From an uncultured Bacteroidales bacterium (lineage in GTDB: Bacteria; Bacteroidota; Bacteroidia; Bacteroidales; Barnesiellaceae), in the NCBI GenBank assembly GCA_949298955.1, contig CASFYQ010000001.1, positions 356,890 to 420,889 on the forward strand: DNA of 64,000 bases. Reading direction: 5' to 3'. Positions 53,951 through 63,790 of this stretch are shown here, one piece after another. The stretch's first letter is position 1. Every line of letters begins with the position of its first letter. A program made the translations under genes and the position numbers. The notes beneath the pieces are model-generated. The model made no database searches and was not told the DNA's origin. It saw only the letters and a program-made list of their open reading frames with translations.

Positions 53951-56900
53951 TTATAACGTTACTTTTACTCCTAAACTGAATGTACGGCTTGCAGGGTAAG
54001 AATAGATATCCACACCACGACGGGAGGCATCTTGACCGAAGGTGTTCACATCAGGATCGTACCAGCTGTAATTGGTGATTGTAAATACGTTGTTCACCGT
54101 ACCGAATACCATCAAGTTTTCAATTCCTTTGCAAGGCGAGCCGAAATTATAGGCCAGGTTGATGGTTTTGAGTTTCAAATAAGAACCATCTTCGACGTGA
54201 CGGTCGGAGATTCTCCATTCACGGGTTTGAGCCATCGTGGCGCGCGGCCATTTGGCATTCTCGGTGTTCTCGGGAGTCCAGCGGCTCTCATAGGCGAACT
54301 TGGGAATGTTGCTCACACTCTGCATGGAAATGTTGGTGAGGTTGGCGTTGAAAATATCGTTGCCATAAGTACCTTGGAAGAACAAGCTCAAAGTGAGGTT
54401 TTTCCAACGGAAATTACCGGTGAGACCGTAGGTGAAATCGGGGTTGGTATCACCGATAATGGCACGGTCTTCGGTCGTAAGCTTGCCGTCGCCGTTTTTA
54501 TCGAGATATTTGATTTCACCCACCATACGTTGAGCCTCTACGTCCGAAACATTGGCATACAGAGGATCGGCGCGTACCTCGGCAAGATTGTCGTAATAAC
54601 CGTCTTCTACATAACCGAATATGGCACCGATAGGCAGGCCATTGCGTTGAATGAATACTTCTTTGGCGCTATACCACAAGTTGTTGGCATATTGGTCGGC
54701 GGTGAGGCCACCGATGCGGTTGCGGTTGAACGAGATATTGGCGTCGAAATCCAAGCCCCAGTCTTTGGTATCTATGGCATAGAACTGACCGGTCAGCTCG
54801 ATACCCTCGTTGGTCACGTGACCGAAATTGGTCCACATGTTGGAGAATCCGGTCGAAGAGGGAATCGATACATATTGCAACAAGTCTTTGGTCTTTTTAT
54901 AGTAGTAGTTCACCGAGAGGGCGATGCGGTTTTTCAAGAAACCGAAATCCAAACCTACGTTATACTGGTCGGTGGTCTCCCATTTCAAATCTTTGTTCAA
55001 CGGGCCTTTGCTGGAATCACCGGCGAAACCGCTGTCGACAATACCCCCGAAAGGATAGTTTGCCGTACCCAACGAAACCATCGTCTGGTAGCTGTTGATA
55101 CCTTGGTTACCGGTTTGACCGTAGCTGAGACGCAGTTTCAAGTTGCTGAACACATTCAGGTCTTTAATGAAATCCTCTTCGGAAAGAACCCAAGCGGCAG
55201 CACCCGAAGCGAAATTGGCAAACTTGTTGCCGGGAGCGAAACGGCTCGAACCGTCACGACGGAACGAAGCGGTGAAGATGTAACGGTCTTTCAGCACATA
55301 GTTGGCACGACCCAGCAAGGATACCAAAGCGGCCTCACCACGGCTGCTGGTGGGAGCGTCGATGGTCAACGCTTGCGAAAGGTTGTAGTCCTCGGTAATA
55401 TCGGTGGGGAAATTGGAGGCGTTGATAGCCTTACCGCCCCAGTTGGTATTTTCATAAGTGAAACCGGCCACAACATTCAAGTGGTGAATATCGGCAAAGG
55501 TCTTGTCGAAGGTCAACACCGACTCGGCCGTAATGTTCTGATAGAAATTGTCACTCCTACCGGCACGACCGTTGTAGTTCTTGCCTTCACCCGTCTCGCG
55601 GGGATAGTAGGTGGAACGATCGTTGTCGGTATAGCTCATACCGAAATTCTGACGGAAACGTAACCAATCGGTGAACTTGATTTCCAGGAAGGCCGAAGTG
55701 AAGACGTTGATCGAGGTCAGTTCGTCTTTGGAGGTGTTCACATAGGTACGGGGGTTGGCCGACAGCCAGAAGAACTCATCGTCTTGTGTATGGTCGCCCA
55801 CATAGATTGTGGGAGGATACAGCATGGCCGAACGAATGATACTGTAATCATAAGAGTTTGCTTTGGCAAAACGGGTATTCGACTTGGTAAAGTTGATGTT
55901 CAAGCCTGTGTTCAACCACGATTTCACCTGACTGCCCACATTGGCACGCAAGGTCAAACGGTCGTAACCCGAGTTGCGTATAATACCGGTTTGGTCGGTA
56001 TAGTTACCCGAGAAAGAGTAGTTCGATTTGTCGTTTCCACCCGATACACTGATGTTGTATTCCTGGGTAAAGGCGTCTTGCAGGATTTCGTCCAGCCAGT
56101 TGGTACCCTCGACCCACTCGCGGTTTCCATACTCGTCCTCGTGCCAGCCCGGATTCAAGAAATCCTCGGGAGCCGGCTCATACGAACCCGACTCGGGAAT
56201 GATGTTATTCTCGGGGTCGCGACGATAGTTCCAGTCGCCGCGATAAGGCAAATAGGCATAGGGAGTATTGTCGTACAAAGCATTGTTGATGGTGGCTTCG
56301 TTCACGAAATTGGCGTATTCGTAGGCGTTGAGGCTCTCCACGATTTTCGAGATTTTCGACATACCGAAATTGGCCGAGAACTCTACTCTGGCGGCACCCG
56401 ATTTACCTTTCTTTGTCGTAATCAAAACCACACCATTGGCACCACGAGAACCGTAGATGGCCGTGGCCGAAGCATCTTTGAGCACATCGATTGACTCGAT
56501 ATCGTTGGGGTTGATCAACGACAAGGGGTTGGAGGTGGTGTTGTTGTTTTCGTTGGCTCCACTCGTCGGGGCGCTACCGGTATCGAAAGGAATACCGTCG
56601 ACGATATACAACGGTTGCGAGCTGGTCGAGAACGAGTTGGCACCACGAATGGTGATACTCATACCCGAGCCCGGGGCACCGTCGTTCGAGTTGACCTGCA
56701 CACCGGCCAGTTTACCTTGCAATGCCTGGCTAAAACTGGTGGGATTACCAATCATCAGGTCTTCGCTCTTGATTGAGGCAACGGCTCCCGACAGGTCTTT
56801 TTTCTTCATCGTACCGTAACCGATTACCACTACCTCGTCGAGCGATTTAGAGTCTTCGCTCAATTCTACATTAATCTGTTTCTTATCGCCTACGGTTACA

Positions 56901-57187
56901 TCTTTTTTCGTATAACCGATAAACGAAAAGCGCAATACCGACTTGGCGTTTTTCACGACAATCGAATACTCTCCATCGACATTCGTGATTGTTCCGTTGC
57001 CTTTCGCATTCAACTCGGTAACATTGGCACCGGGGATAGGATCACCCGCATCGTCAGTGACCTTACCCTTCACCACTATATCTGCCATAGCAGACGTCGC
57101 CCAAAACAGCGTCAATACCAACGACACGGTTCTGAGCCCTTTACCCACCATTTGAGAACGTGGGAAAGAAAACAGGTTTCTTTTCAT
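53951..57187 (-). CDS. SusC/RagA-family TonB-dependent transporter
   Basis: A 1078-residue outer-membrane receptor that imports oligosaccharides with TonB energy. Signal peptide to about residue 36, a carboxypeptidase-D-like domain (VVKGKVTDDAGDPIPGANV, about 38-110), a TonB-box-like stretch (SLDEVVVIGYGTMKKKDLSGAV), the plug (LMIGNPTSFSQALQGKLAGVQV..., SIDVLKDASATAIYGSRGANGVVLITTKKG) and a 22-strand barrel ending RTFSLGVKVTL. It forms a complex with the adjacent SusD. No N-terminal STN domain is present, so it is not linked to an anti-sigma factor. Confidence 0.97.
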   Translation of the reverse strand: MKRNLFSFPRSQMVGKGLRTVSLVLTLFWATSAMADIVVKGKVTDDAGDPIPGANVTELNAKGNGTITNVDGEYSIVVKNAKSVLRFSFIGYTKKDVTVGDKKQINVELSEDSKSLDEVVVIGYGTMKKKDLSGAVASIKSEDLMIGNPTSFSQALQGKLAGVQVNSNDGAPGSGMSITIRGANSFSTSSQPLYIVDGIPFDTGSAPTSGANENNNTTSNPLSLINPNDIESIDVLKDASATAIYGSRGANGVVLITTKKGKSGAARVEFSANFGMSKISKIVESLNAYEYANFVNEATINNALYDNTPYAYLPYRGDWNYRRDPENNIIPESGSYEPAPEDFLNPGWHEDEYGNREWVEGTNWLDEILQDAFTQEYNISVSGGNDKSNYSFSGNYTDQTGIIRNSGYDRLTLRANVGSQVKSWLNTGLNINFTKSNTRFAKANSYDYSIIRSAMLYPPTIYVGDHTQDDEFFWLSANPRTYVNTSKDELTSINVFTSAFLEIKFTDWLRFRQNFGMSYTDNDRSTYYPRETGEGKNYNGRAGRSDNFYQNITAESVLTFDKTFADIHHLNVVAGFTYENTNWGGKAINASNFPTDITEDYNLSQALTIDAPTSSRGEAALVSLLGRANYVLKDRYIFTASFRRDGSSRFAPGNKFANFASGAAAWVLSEEDFIKDLNVFSNLKLRLSYGQTGNQGINSYQTMVSLGTANYPFGGIVDSGFAGDSSKGPLNKDLKWETTDQYNVGLDFGFLKNRIALSVNYYYKKTKDLLQYVSIPSSTGFSNMWTNFGHVTNEGIELTGQFYAIDTKDWGLDFDANISFNRNRIGGLTADQYANNLWYSAKEVFIQRNGLPIGAIFGYVEDGYYDNLAEVRADPLYANVSDVEAQRMVGEIKYLDKNGDGKLTTEDRAIIGDTNPDFTYGLTGNFRWKNLTLSLFFQGTYGNDIFNANLTNISMQSVSNIPKFAYESRWTPENTENAKWPRATMAQTREWRISDRHVEDGSYLKLKTINLAYNFGSPCKGIENLMVFGTVNNVFTITNYSWYDPDVNTFGQDASRRGVDIYSYPASRTFSLGVKVTL

Positions 57188-57226
57188 CTGTAATAAAATT
57201 AAAATTAACGATTTATGTTTCTGATA

Positions 57227-58222
57227 TTATCTCTTCGGCTTTTTGGCGTTATATACCGGTTCATTGTATTTGCGTATGAACTCGCGACTCTGACGGCCGG
57301 CGGGCTTGATGAGCGACTCGTCCCAACCGCCATTCTTGTCGGCCCGGGGCAAGAGCATCGAGCAAGTCTCGTTCTTGTCCGATATAGACCAGTTTACCCA
57401 ACTGATTTTGTATTCTTCCATCCACTCGACCCAACGGGTCCACTCCTCTACATCGAGGGGGCCATCGCCCGAACTCTCCATACCTGCACACTCCGACACG
57501 AAAATGGGTATTCCCTGTTTCCAGGCAGCCGTGGCCCGGTCGCGCAACTCTTGCTTGTGTGTGGCTGCATAGAAATGGAGGGTATACATTATATTATTAA
57601 AGCCTACCAGCGGGTCGGCGGCTACCAGGTGCAAATCTTGATCCCAATGAGGGCTGCCCACCAGGATAATATTATCGGGGTCGTACTTGCGTATCTCGGT
57701 AATCACCTCGGTGGCATACTCCTTCACGCTCTCCCAGGTATCCTCCATCGGTTCGTTGTAGATTTCATAAATCACATGCGGATATTTGCCATATTTCCGG
57801 GCCATCATCGAGAAGAACCTCTTGGCATCTTCTTTTTGCGGATAATAGGTGTGCCAGTCGATAATGACATATACATTATTCTTAATGGCAGCCTCGACCA
57901 CCGTGTTGATGCAGTTGAGCGCGTGCTCGGGATTTTCGAGATAGTTGTCTTCTATGCAGGTTCCCATGGCGGCCCGCAACACGGTGCAACGCCAATCTTC
58001 TTTCAGCCACTTTACCGACTTCTTATTATAGAAGCGCGGCCATAAATTGTGCCAACCGTAGCTGACACCTCGCAGCACGACAGGCTCACCCGTTTCGCTG
58101 CACAACTGGTTGCCTTTCACTTGAAGGTGCCCGTACAGTTTCACCGGGTCGGCGGCCATGACCGTCATGGCAAAACTTAATAATACTGTGAATAGGAATA
58201 ATTGTTTTTTGAGCATAATCAT
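57227..58222 (-). CDS. GH5-family endoglucanase (subfamily 2-like), first gene of the PUL
   Basis: A 331-residue exported enzyme (signal peptide to about residue 24; start either at 58222 or two codons later at 58216). The motifs YGHLQVKGNQLCSETGEPVVLRGVSYGWHNLWPRFYN and HFYAATHKQELRD are close to GH5 subfamily 2 endo-beta-1,4-glucanases; acid/base Glu in YEIYNEPMED and nucleophile Glu in IFVSECAGMESSG. It sits upstream of susC, an unusual place for a hydrolase, and its leader carries the only candidate control site of the PUL. Confidence 0.92.
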   Translation of the reverse strand: MIMLKKQLFLFTVLLSFAMTVMAADPVKLYGHLQVKGNQLCSETGEPVVLRGVSYGWHNLWPRFYNKKSVKWLKEDWRCTVLRAAMGTCIEDNYLENPEHALNCINTVVEAAIKNNVYVIIDWHTYYPQKEDAKRFFSMMARKYGKYPHVIYEIYNEPMEDTWESVKEYATEVITEIRKYDPDNIILVGSPHWDQDLHLVAADPLVGFNNIMYTLHFYAATHKQELRDRATAAWKQGIPIFVSECAGMESSGDGPLDVEEWTRWVEWMEEYKISWVNWSISDKNETCSMLLPRADKNGGWDESLIKPAGRQSREFIRKYNEPVYNAKKPKR

Positions 58223-58270
58223 GATATTAAATTTACGTTACAAAATAACATCAAAAAATCAGGGCAAAAA

Positions 58271-58306
58271 AGTACTTTATTATCCGATGATAGTACTTTT
58301 TTATCC
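58271..58306 (-). promoter_or_regulatory. Direct-repeat regulator site upstream of the PUL
   Basis: Two copies of GGATAAnAAAGTACT (minus strand; 58292-58306 and 58271-58285), with one mismatch and 21-bp spacing, which is two helical turns. They lie 49-84 nt upstream of the first gene. This looks like the two-site pattern of a dimeric AraC-type hybrid two-component regulator; that link is inferred. Confidence 0.65.
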
Positions 58307-58414
58307 TGCAATTATTTTATGCTCAATAAAAGAGGAAAACGAGAATCTATCCGATTAACTCAACATATTAATTTATAAGCACATAAACAGCAACGACTCT
58401 TCAGAAGCGTCTAC

Positions 58415-58438
58415 AAAACGGCTGCACGACACCGTTTT
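58415..58438 (-). terminator. Terminator of the 78-residue hypothetical gene
   Basis: AAAACGG / CCGTTTT stem with a 10-nt loop; on the minus strand it ends in TTTT. Confidence 0.7.
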
Positions 58439-58475
58439 TATAAAAAACAATAAAAGTTCTACCGCTCACCGACGG

Positions 58476-58712
58476 CTATTCATCATGATCGTCGAGGCTA
58501 TCCCACACCGAGTCTTGCTGCTCGATATACTCCTCGTAATAGTAGGCAAACCCCTTTCGTGCCGAAACACCTACCGTATCGCACCACTCCTGATAATCGG
58601 CCTCCAACTGCTTGTCGACCTCGAGCATGGCTCTGAACGCCTCTTCCGACGAATCTAACGTGCGATACTGTTTTATAGTATCATCAAATGTTATTGTAAT
58701 ATCATTGTTCAT
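58476..58712 (-). CDS. Small acidic hypothetical protein
   Basis: A 78-residue protein, strongly acidic and aromatic-rich (ITITFDDTIKQYRTLDSSEEAF, FAYYYEEYIEQQDSVWDSLDDHDE), with no signal peptide or membrane helix. The start at 58712 is preferred over the ATG 18 nt upstream. A full Bacteroides promoter lies about 45 nt upstream (TTG, 19-nt spacer, TATATTTG) and a hairpin terminator follows the stop, so it appears to be a real, single-gene transcript. No family is recognised. Confidence 0.65.
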   Translation of the reverse strand: MNNDITITFDDTIKQYRTLDSSEEAFRAMLEVDKQLEADYQEWCDTVGVSARKGFAYYYEEYIEQQDSVWDSLDDHDE

Positions 58713-58757
58713 GGTTTCCCCATTTATCAATTAAAACATATATGATCTATATTGGTT

Positions 58758-58787
58758 CAAATATAATGATTCTTCGATAAAAAACAA
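58758..58787 (-). promoter_or_regulatory. Promoter of the small acidic hypothetical gene
   Basis: Minus strand: TTG (58785-58787), 19-nt spacer, TATATTTG (58758-58765). Confidence 0.65.
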
Positions 58788-58977
58788 TATGAGACAAAAA
58801 ACAAAAATTTCGCATTCTCTCCTACTATTAAAAAAACGAAAAAGTATAGAAAAAAGTATATTATGCTACAATCTATTCCAAAAGCCCGATACCTCCAATG
58901 CCCTCCCGAAATTGCGTCCGCACCTCCACGACTACCAATGACGGGGCTTGCACAGTTGCAAAGCTCTTTCAGAGACG

Positions 58978-59068
58978 TATCTTTGGATAAGACAGGATGC
59001 GGTTCGGCAGATTCAAATTGAAAACAAACGTTTTCATTTGTCTCTCCTCTCACCTTTCACTATCTTTG
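58978..59068 (+). promoter_or_regulatory. Dispersed promoter cassette, copy C (drives nfo-cysK)
   Basis: Plus-strand order: CGGTTCGGC block, hairpin GAAAAC-AAAC-GTTTTC (59020-59035), -33 TTTG (59037-59040), 20-nt spacer, -7 TATCTTTG (59061-59068). Homologous to copies A and B. Confidence 0.85.
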
Positions 59069-59105
59069 TATGGAACAAGACATCGAGAAAATCATTCAAT
59101 CGACA

Positions 59106-59954
59106 ATGAAATATATAGGAGCTCATGTAAGTGCCTCGGGGGGTGTAGAGAACGCCCCTGTAAATGCACACAAAATCGGAGCAAAGGCTTTCGCTCTCTT
59201 TACCAAGAACCAACGGCAATGGCAATCGCCGCCCCTGTCGGGAAAGAGCATACAACTGTTCCGAGAGAATTGCAATCGCTATGGGTTTACCCCCGAACAT
59301 ATCTTGCCGCACGACAGTTATCTCATCAATCTGGGGCACCCGCAGGCCGAGGGTCTGGCCAAAAGCAGAGCGGCCTTTCTCGACGAGATGCAACGCTGCG
59401 AGCAACTGGGTTTGAAATTACTGAACTTTCACCCGGGCAGTCACTTGAAGGAGATTTCGATTGACGAATGCCTGTCGCGTATTGCCGAGTCGATAAACCT
59501 GGCGCTCGACAAGACCCGGGGTGTGACAGCCGTCATCGAGAACACGGCCGGACAAGGCAGCAACGTGGGGTTCCGATTCGAACATCTGGCGGCCATCATC
59601 GATCAGGTGGAAGACAAGAGCCGCGTAGGGGTGTGCATCGACTCGTGCCACGCCTTTGCCGGGGGATACGACTTGGCCTCGGCCGAAGGATATGACCAGA
59701 CCTGGAAAGAGTTTGACGAGATAATCGGTTTCAAATATCTGCAAGGCATGCACCTGAATGACGCCAAGAAAGGGCTGAACTCGCGAGTAGACCGACACGA
59801 CAGTTTGGGTGCCGGAGTGCTGGGCATCGGCTTTTTCGAACGTCTGATGCAAGACTCGCGCTTCGATAACATTCCACTCATTCTCGAGACCCCCGACGAA
59901 AGCCTTTGGCCACAAGAGATTGCCCGCCTCTATGACTTGACGGATGCCCGATAA
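59106..59954 (+). CDS. nfo: Endonuclease IV (AP endonuclease)
   Basis: A 282-residue metal-dependent enzyme that cuts 5' of abasic sites in base-excision repair. The start [18 protein letters not shown] is universal; an upstream in-frame ATG at 59070 falls essentially at the expected transcription start and is excluded by the promoter's -7 box at 59061-59068. Metal-ligand blocks are present: [71 protein letters not shown] and LILETPDE. Followed by cysK after 43 nt. Confidence 0.97.
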   Translation: MKYIGAHVSASGGVENAPVNAHKIGAKAFALFTKNQRQWQSPPLSGKSIQLFRENCNRYGFTPEHILPHDSYLINLGHPQAEGLAKSRAAFLDEMQRCEQLGLKLLNFHPGSHLKEISIDECLSRIAESINLALDKTRGVTAVIENTAGQGSNVGFRFEHLAAIIDQVEDKSRVGVCIDSCHAFAGGYDLASAEGYDQTWKEFDEIIGFKYLQGMHLNDAKKGLNSRVDRHDSLGAGVLGIGFFERLMQDSRFDNIPLILETPDESLWPQEIARLYDLTDAR

Positions 59955-59997
59955 GCAAAATTTGCAAACAAGAGACGATTTATAAAACAATTCAATA

Positions 59998-60945
59998 ATG
60001 AAAAAGATAGCCAAAAACCTGACCGACCTGATAGGGAACACGCCCTTGCTGGAGCTCTCGAACTACAATCGCCGGCAAGAACTGGGGGCTACGGTCGTGG
60101 CCAAATTGGAATATTTCAACCCCGCCGGCAGCGTGAAAGACCGTGTGGCTCTCTCGATGATCGACGACGCCGAGCGCCGGGGAATACTGAAACCGCACGC
60201 AACCCTTATCGAACCTACGAGCGGCAACACCGGCGTGGGGCTGGCATTTGTCGCCTCGGCCCGAGGGTACCGTCTTATCCTCACCATGCCCGACACCATG
60301 AGTGCCGAGCGTCGCAACTTGCTCAAAGCCCTGGGGGCACAGCTGGTGCTCACGCCGGGAGCCGAAGGCATGGCGGGAGCGATACGCAAAGCCCGGGAGC
60401 TGAATGAGAGCATCGAGGGTAGCGTGATATTGCAGCAGTTTGAAAACCCGGCCAATCCGGCCATTCATGTGACCACCACGGCCGAGGAGATTTGGCGTGA
60501 CACCGCCGGTGAGATCGACATTTTCGTGGCCGGAGCCGGTACGGGCGGAACGGTGAGTGGTGTGGGCAAAGGGTTGAAAAGCCACAACCCGGCTATCCGG
60601 ATTGTAGCGGTGGAGCCTGCCGGCTCGCCGGTACTGTCGGGCGGAAAACCGGGACCACATCAGTTGCAAGGTATCGGGGCGGGATTCATACCCAAGACCT
60701 ACGATGCTTCGGTGGTCGACGAGGTGATACCCGTCGGCGACGACGACGCCATTCGCACCAGCCGCGAACTCACTGCGACCGAAGGGCTGCTGGTGGGTAT
60801 CTCGTCGGGAGCAGCGGCCTGGGCCGCCACCCAACTGGCCCGCCGACCCGAAAACCGGGGAAAAATCATCGTGGTGCTGCTACCCGATACAGGCGAACGC
60901 TATCTCTCGACAGTGCTCTATGATTTCGAGGGGTACAAACTCTGA
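59998..60945 (+). CDS. cysK: Cysteine synthase A (O-acetylserine sulfhydrylase)
   Basis: A 315-residue PLP enzyme that makes cysteine from O-acetylserine and sulfide. [13 protein letters not shown] at the start, the PLP lysine in [15 protein letters not shown] (Lys near 44), the substrate loop [13 protein letters not shown] and the phosphate cradle [15 protein letters not shown] are intact, and SSGAAAWAA closes the active site. It is cotranscribed with nfo from cassette copy C, a link of DNA repair and sulfur metabolism that may only reflect shared promoter use. Confidence 0.97.
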   Translation: MKKIAKNLTDLIGNTPLLELSNYNRRQELGATVVAKLEYFNPAGSVKDRVALSMIDDAERRGILKPHATLIEPTSGNTGVGLAFVASARGYRLILTMPDTMSAERRNLLKALGAQLVLTPGAEGMAGAIRKARELNESIEGSVILQQFENPANPAIHVTTTAEEIWRDTAGEIDIFVAGAGTGGTVSGVGKGLKSHNPAIRIVAVEPAGSPVLSGGKPGPHQLQGIGAGFIPKTYDASVVDEVIPVGDDDAIRTSRELTATEGLLVGISSGAAAWAATQLARRPENRGKIIVVLLPDTGERYLSTVLYDFEGYKL

Positions 60946-61001
60946 ATACCCATCGGTGCCTCCAACAAGAGCGACATCTAAAAATTCATACTCATAAAAG
61001 A

Positions 61002-61045
61002 AGCCATAGCCGTTTCCTCGCAGGAAACTTGCTATGGCTTTTTAT
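61002..61045. terminator. Terminator between cysK and malQ
   Basis: AGCCATAGC / GCTATGGCT outer stem with an inner TTTCCT-CGC-AGGAAA hairpin, then TTTTT on the plus strand and AAAA before the stem, so it can act both ways. Confidence 0.88.
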
Positions 61046-61102
61046 CACCTTGAAGCGGGCGTTTTCGCACCGGGCCGAATATTCCCAAACGCCCTGCCCT
61101 AT

Positions 61103-63790
61103 TTATCCCAATCGACCGCTGCGGGCAATGAGTTCGCGCAAGCGTGTGTTGAACTCGCCTTCGGCCAGCAGCTGCTCTATCGGGAGGTGCATGCGATACC
61201 GCCAATAGTGATGGGGAGAGGCTGGTATGTTTATCTGCTCCTCGCGGGGATTCGCCCGACGCAGACGCCCGTCGATTGAAAGCCAGTCTTGCAAGGGCAG
61301 GATAGCCAGCATCGAAGGAGCCGAGAGGTTCAACGCGACAATGCGTTCGCAAATCCAAGGCTCGCAAGTGGCCGGGGCCTCGCCCGGCTCGCCCAACACC
61401 TCGTTGTAGTAACGTTGCGTGCGGGCGGGATTCTCCTCCCACCAGCCCCTTATGCCCGACATGTCGTGAGTCGAGGTGGTACATACCGACCGTACAGGGT
61501 AGCGACTCACGTCGCCAAATTCGCAATTAAACTCCTTAGGCATGCGCTGTATTTCGAGCGAAAGAATCTGCAACTGCTCCATCACCTCAGGCACACAACC
61601 GGGTATCATACCCAAATCTTCGCCGCACACCAGCATATCGGTCGAACCCACAAGGGCAGGCAATTTGCGTAAGGCCTCGCCTTTCCAGAAATCGTTATGC
61701 CGCCAATAGTAGAAATCTTCATACAAACGGTCGAAGCAAGCCTTCTGCTCCTCGTCGAGCGCCCGATAGGCTTGGGTTCGGTTTCCCATAATACGAGGGT
61801 GATAGTGCCCCGGGGCGTCCGGGTCTTCGAGAAAGAGCACCTCGTCGAGCAGTTTCAGCAAACCATTGCGTATCGTCGCATTCATCGCGTCGTCGGCGCC
61901 GGCAAAGTAATCGACCACTTTGCGCTGGGTATTCATCATCACGTTCAAATCCCACCGTCCGTTTCCCTTGTCGACCAGGAAACGAGCCTTCACATCGTCG
62001 GTATAGGGACCGAAAATAACCGGTAGCGACTCCTCACGCACATAGGGTACCGTCTGCCACGAAGGGTCGAAATGGAAACCCATCTGTTCCAGCTCGTCGG
62101 GTGTGAGCGGCAGTGCGGCATGGAAATGGCCTAACAGACCGTGAACGGCATTGAGCGGAATCTCCCAAATGCGGAAGAACCCCAAAATGTGATCGATGCG
62201 ATAGGCATCGAAGTAGTCGGCCATCTTGCGCAGACGAGCTTTCCACCAGGCATATCCGTCGCGGGCCATCACCTCCCAGTTGTACGTAGGGAATCCCCAG
62301 TTCTGCCCTTCGATAGAGAAATCGTCGGGGGGAGCTCCGGCCTGACAGTTCATGCGGAACAGGCCGGGATTGACCCAAGCATCGACACTGGTACGGCTGA
62401 TACCGATGGGAATATCGCCTTTGAGCACCACGCCTGCCCGATGGGCATACTCGCGCACATCGGTCAGTTGCAGATGCAGGTGGTATTGTACAAAATAATA
62501 AAAAGCGACCGATCGGTACCAGGGACTCCACACGGCACAATAGTCGGCCACGGCCGATTCATGATAAACCGAGAACTCCTCCCATCGGGTAAAATCGGCT
62601 GTTCCGTAGCGGTCTCTCAGGCTGCTGTACGCAGCATAAGGGAGCAGCCAAAATCGGTTTCTCTGAAAGAAATCTTTGAACCCATCGCTCGACAACGTAA
62701 CATCGCCCTGCTCCTCGAACAGGAGGTGCAGATACTCCATCTTGGCCCGATTCACCCGTTCGTAGTCGACATCGGCCAGACTGTTCAACTCCTGTTGCAA
62801 GGCATCGAAATGTGCCTGCCGGGCCTCATCGCTCAACCGGCCTACCTCCGAAAGGCGCAGATACTGCGGGTGCAGTGCAAAGGTAGAGTTGGCGTTATAG
62901 GGATAGGAATCGCACCAAGTTCCCGTATGGGTGGTATCGTTGACCGGGAGCAGCTGAATAAATGACTGTCCCGTGCGCAAGGCCCAGTCGACCAGATATT
63001 TCAAATCGAGAAATTCGCCTGTACCAAAACCGTAACCGGTGCGTAGCGAAAATACGGGGATTGCCGTGCCTGCTCCTTTCCAAGGGCTATCGGGGCCATT
63101 GAACCGAAGGTCGGAAACAATAACGGCAACCTTATTGGGACTTATGGCGTTGTCGCACACTCGGTTCGCTCCTGTTTCCCAGGCCACGAGCTCTCGCTGA
63201 TGGGTGCGCACCGCCACAAACTTATATTCAAAGGGCGTGGTCAACTGCGAGGCATCGAGAGTGATATGCCACTCGGGGAAATCGGTATCGTCGAGCGCAG
63301 GAGCCTGATTCAAATCCCAGTTGCCCAGAGCGGGACAATCGCCAACCATGAGCAGCTGCTCATCGGGGCGCAACTGAGGGGCAAAAACCCTGAAAGTAAT
63401 GGTATCGGCAGCCGGCACCTCGGGACGTGGCTGGGGATACTTTCGGAAGAAGATGCCTTGCGTAAATGCCGAGGAGTAGAACGACAAGTCGTCGGGGCAA
63501 TCGCGCCAATGGTCAATCAGCCGATATTCTGACGCTTTCTTGCCCGGCACGAAACGGTGCGGACGATTCCACTCGCGACGCACCGAGTCGCCCGACCTGA
63601 CCAGGTATCGATACTCAAATGCAGCAATCGTAGAGGGGACATCGATGGTATAACGCCACAGCCCGTCGCCGTGGCAATCCATCACTACGGCCCGACTCTC
63701 GTCGCCCGCTCCCAGCTGCTCGGTCTCACCCGAAAGCATAAGCGACTCGCCCCAGCGGGTGTGATAATATATCTCAAAGGTTATTTTCAT
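61103..63790 (-). CDS. malQ: 4-alpha-glucanotransferase with N-terminal starch-binding domains (DPE2-like MalQ)
   Basis: An 895-residue GH77 amylomaltase that moves alpha-1,4-glucan segments during maltose and starch use in the cytoplasm. Two CBM20 domains come first (about 1-115 FEIYYHTRWGESLMLSGETEQLG and 120-245 FRVFAPQLRPDEQLLMVGDCPALGNW). The catalytic part has WCDSYPYNANSTFALHPQYL, the nucleophile Asp in YFDAYRIDHILGFFRIWEIP, the acid Glu in CGEDLGMIPGCVP and the Asp of STHDM. The frame is open upstream, but the MKITFEIYYHTRWG start is the conserved one. Length matches Bacteroidetes/plant type-II enzymes. Confidence 0.95.
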   Translation of the reverse strand: MKITFEIYYHTRWGESLMLSGETEQLGAGDESRAVVMDCHGDGLWRYTIDVPSTIAAFEYRYLVRSGDSVRREWNRPHRFVPGKKASEYRLIDHWRDCPDDLSFYSSAFTQGIFFRKYPQPRPEVPAADTITFRVFAPQLRPDEQLLMVGDCPALGNWDLNQAPALDDTDFPEWHITLDASQLTTPFEYKFVAVRTHQRELVAWETGANRVCDNAISPNKVAVIVSDLRFNGPDSPWKGAGTAIPVFSLRTGYGFGTGEFLDLKYLVDWALRTGQSFIQLLPVNDTTHTGTWCDSYPYNANSTFALHPQYLRLSEVGRLSDEARQAHFDALQQELNSLADVDYERVNRAKMEYLHLLFEEQGDVTLSSDGFKDFFQRNRFWLLPYAAYSSLRDRYGTADFTRWEEFSVYHESAVADYCAVWSPWYRSVAFYYFVQYHLHLQLTDVREYAHRAGVVLKGDIPIGISRTSVDAWVNPGLFRMNCQAGAPPDDFSIEGQNWGFPTYNWEVMARDGYAWWKARLRKMADYFDAYRIDHILGFFRIWEIPLNAVHGLLGHFHAALPLTPDELEQMGFHFDPSWQTVPYVREESLPVIFGPYTDDVKARFLVDKGNGRWDLNVMMNTQRKVVDYFAGADDAMNATIRNGLLKLLDEVLFLEDPDAPGHYHPRIMGNRTQAYRALDEEQKACFDRLYEDFYYWRHNDFWKGEALRKLPALVGSTDMLVCGEDLGMIPGCVPEVMEQLQILSLEIQRMPKEFNCEFGDVSRYPVRSVCTTSTHDMSGIRGWWEENPARTQRYYNEVLGEPGEAPATCEPWICERIVALNLSAPSMLAILPLQDWLSIDGRLRRANPREEQINIPASPHHYWRYRMHLPIEQLLAEGEFNTRLRELIARSGRLG

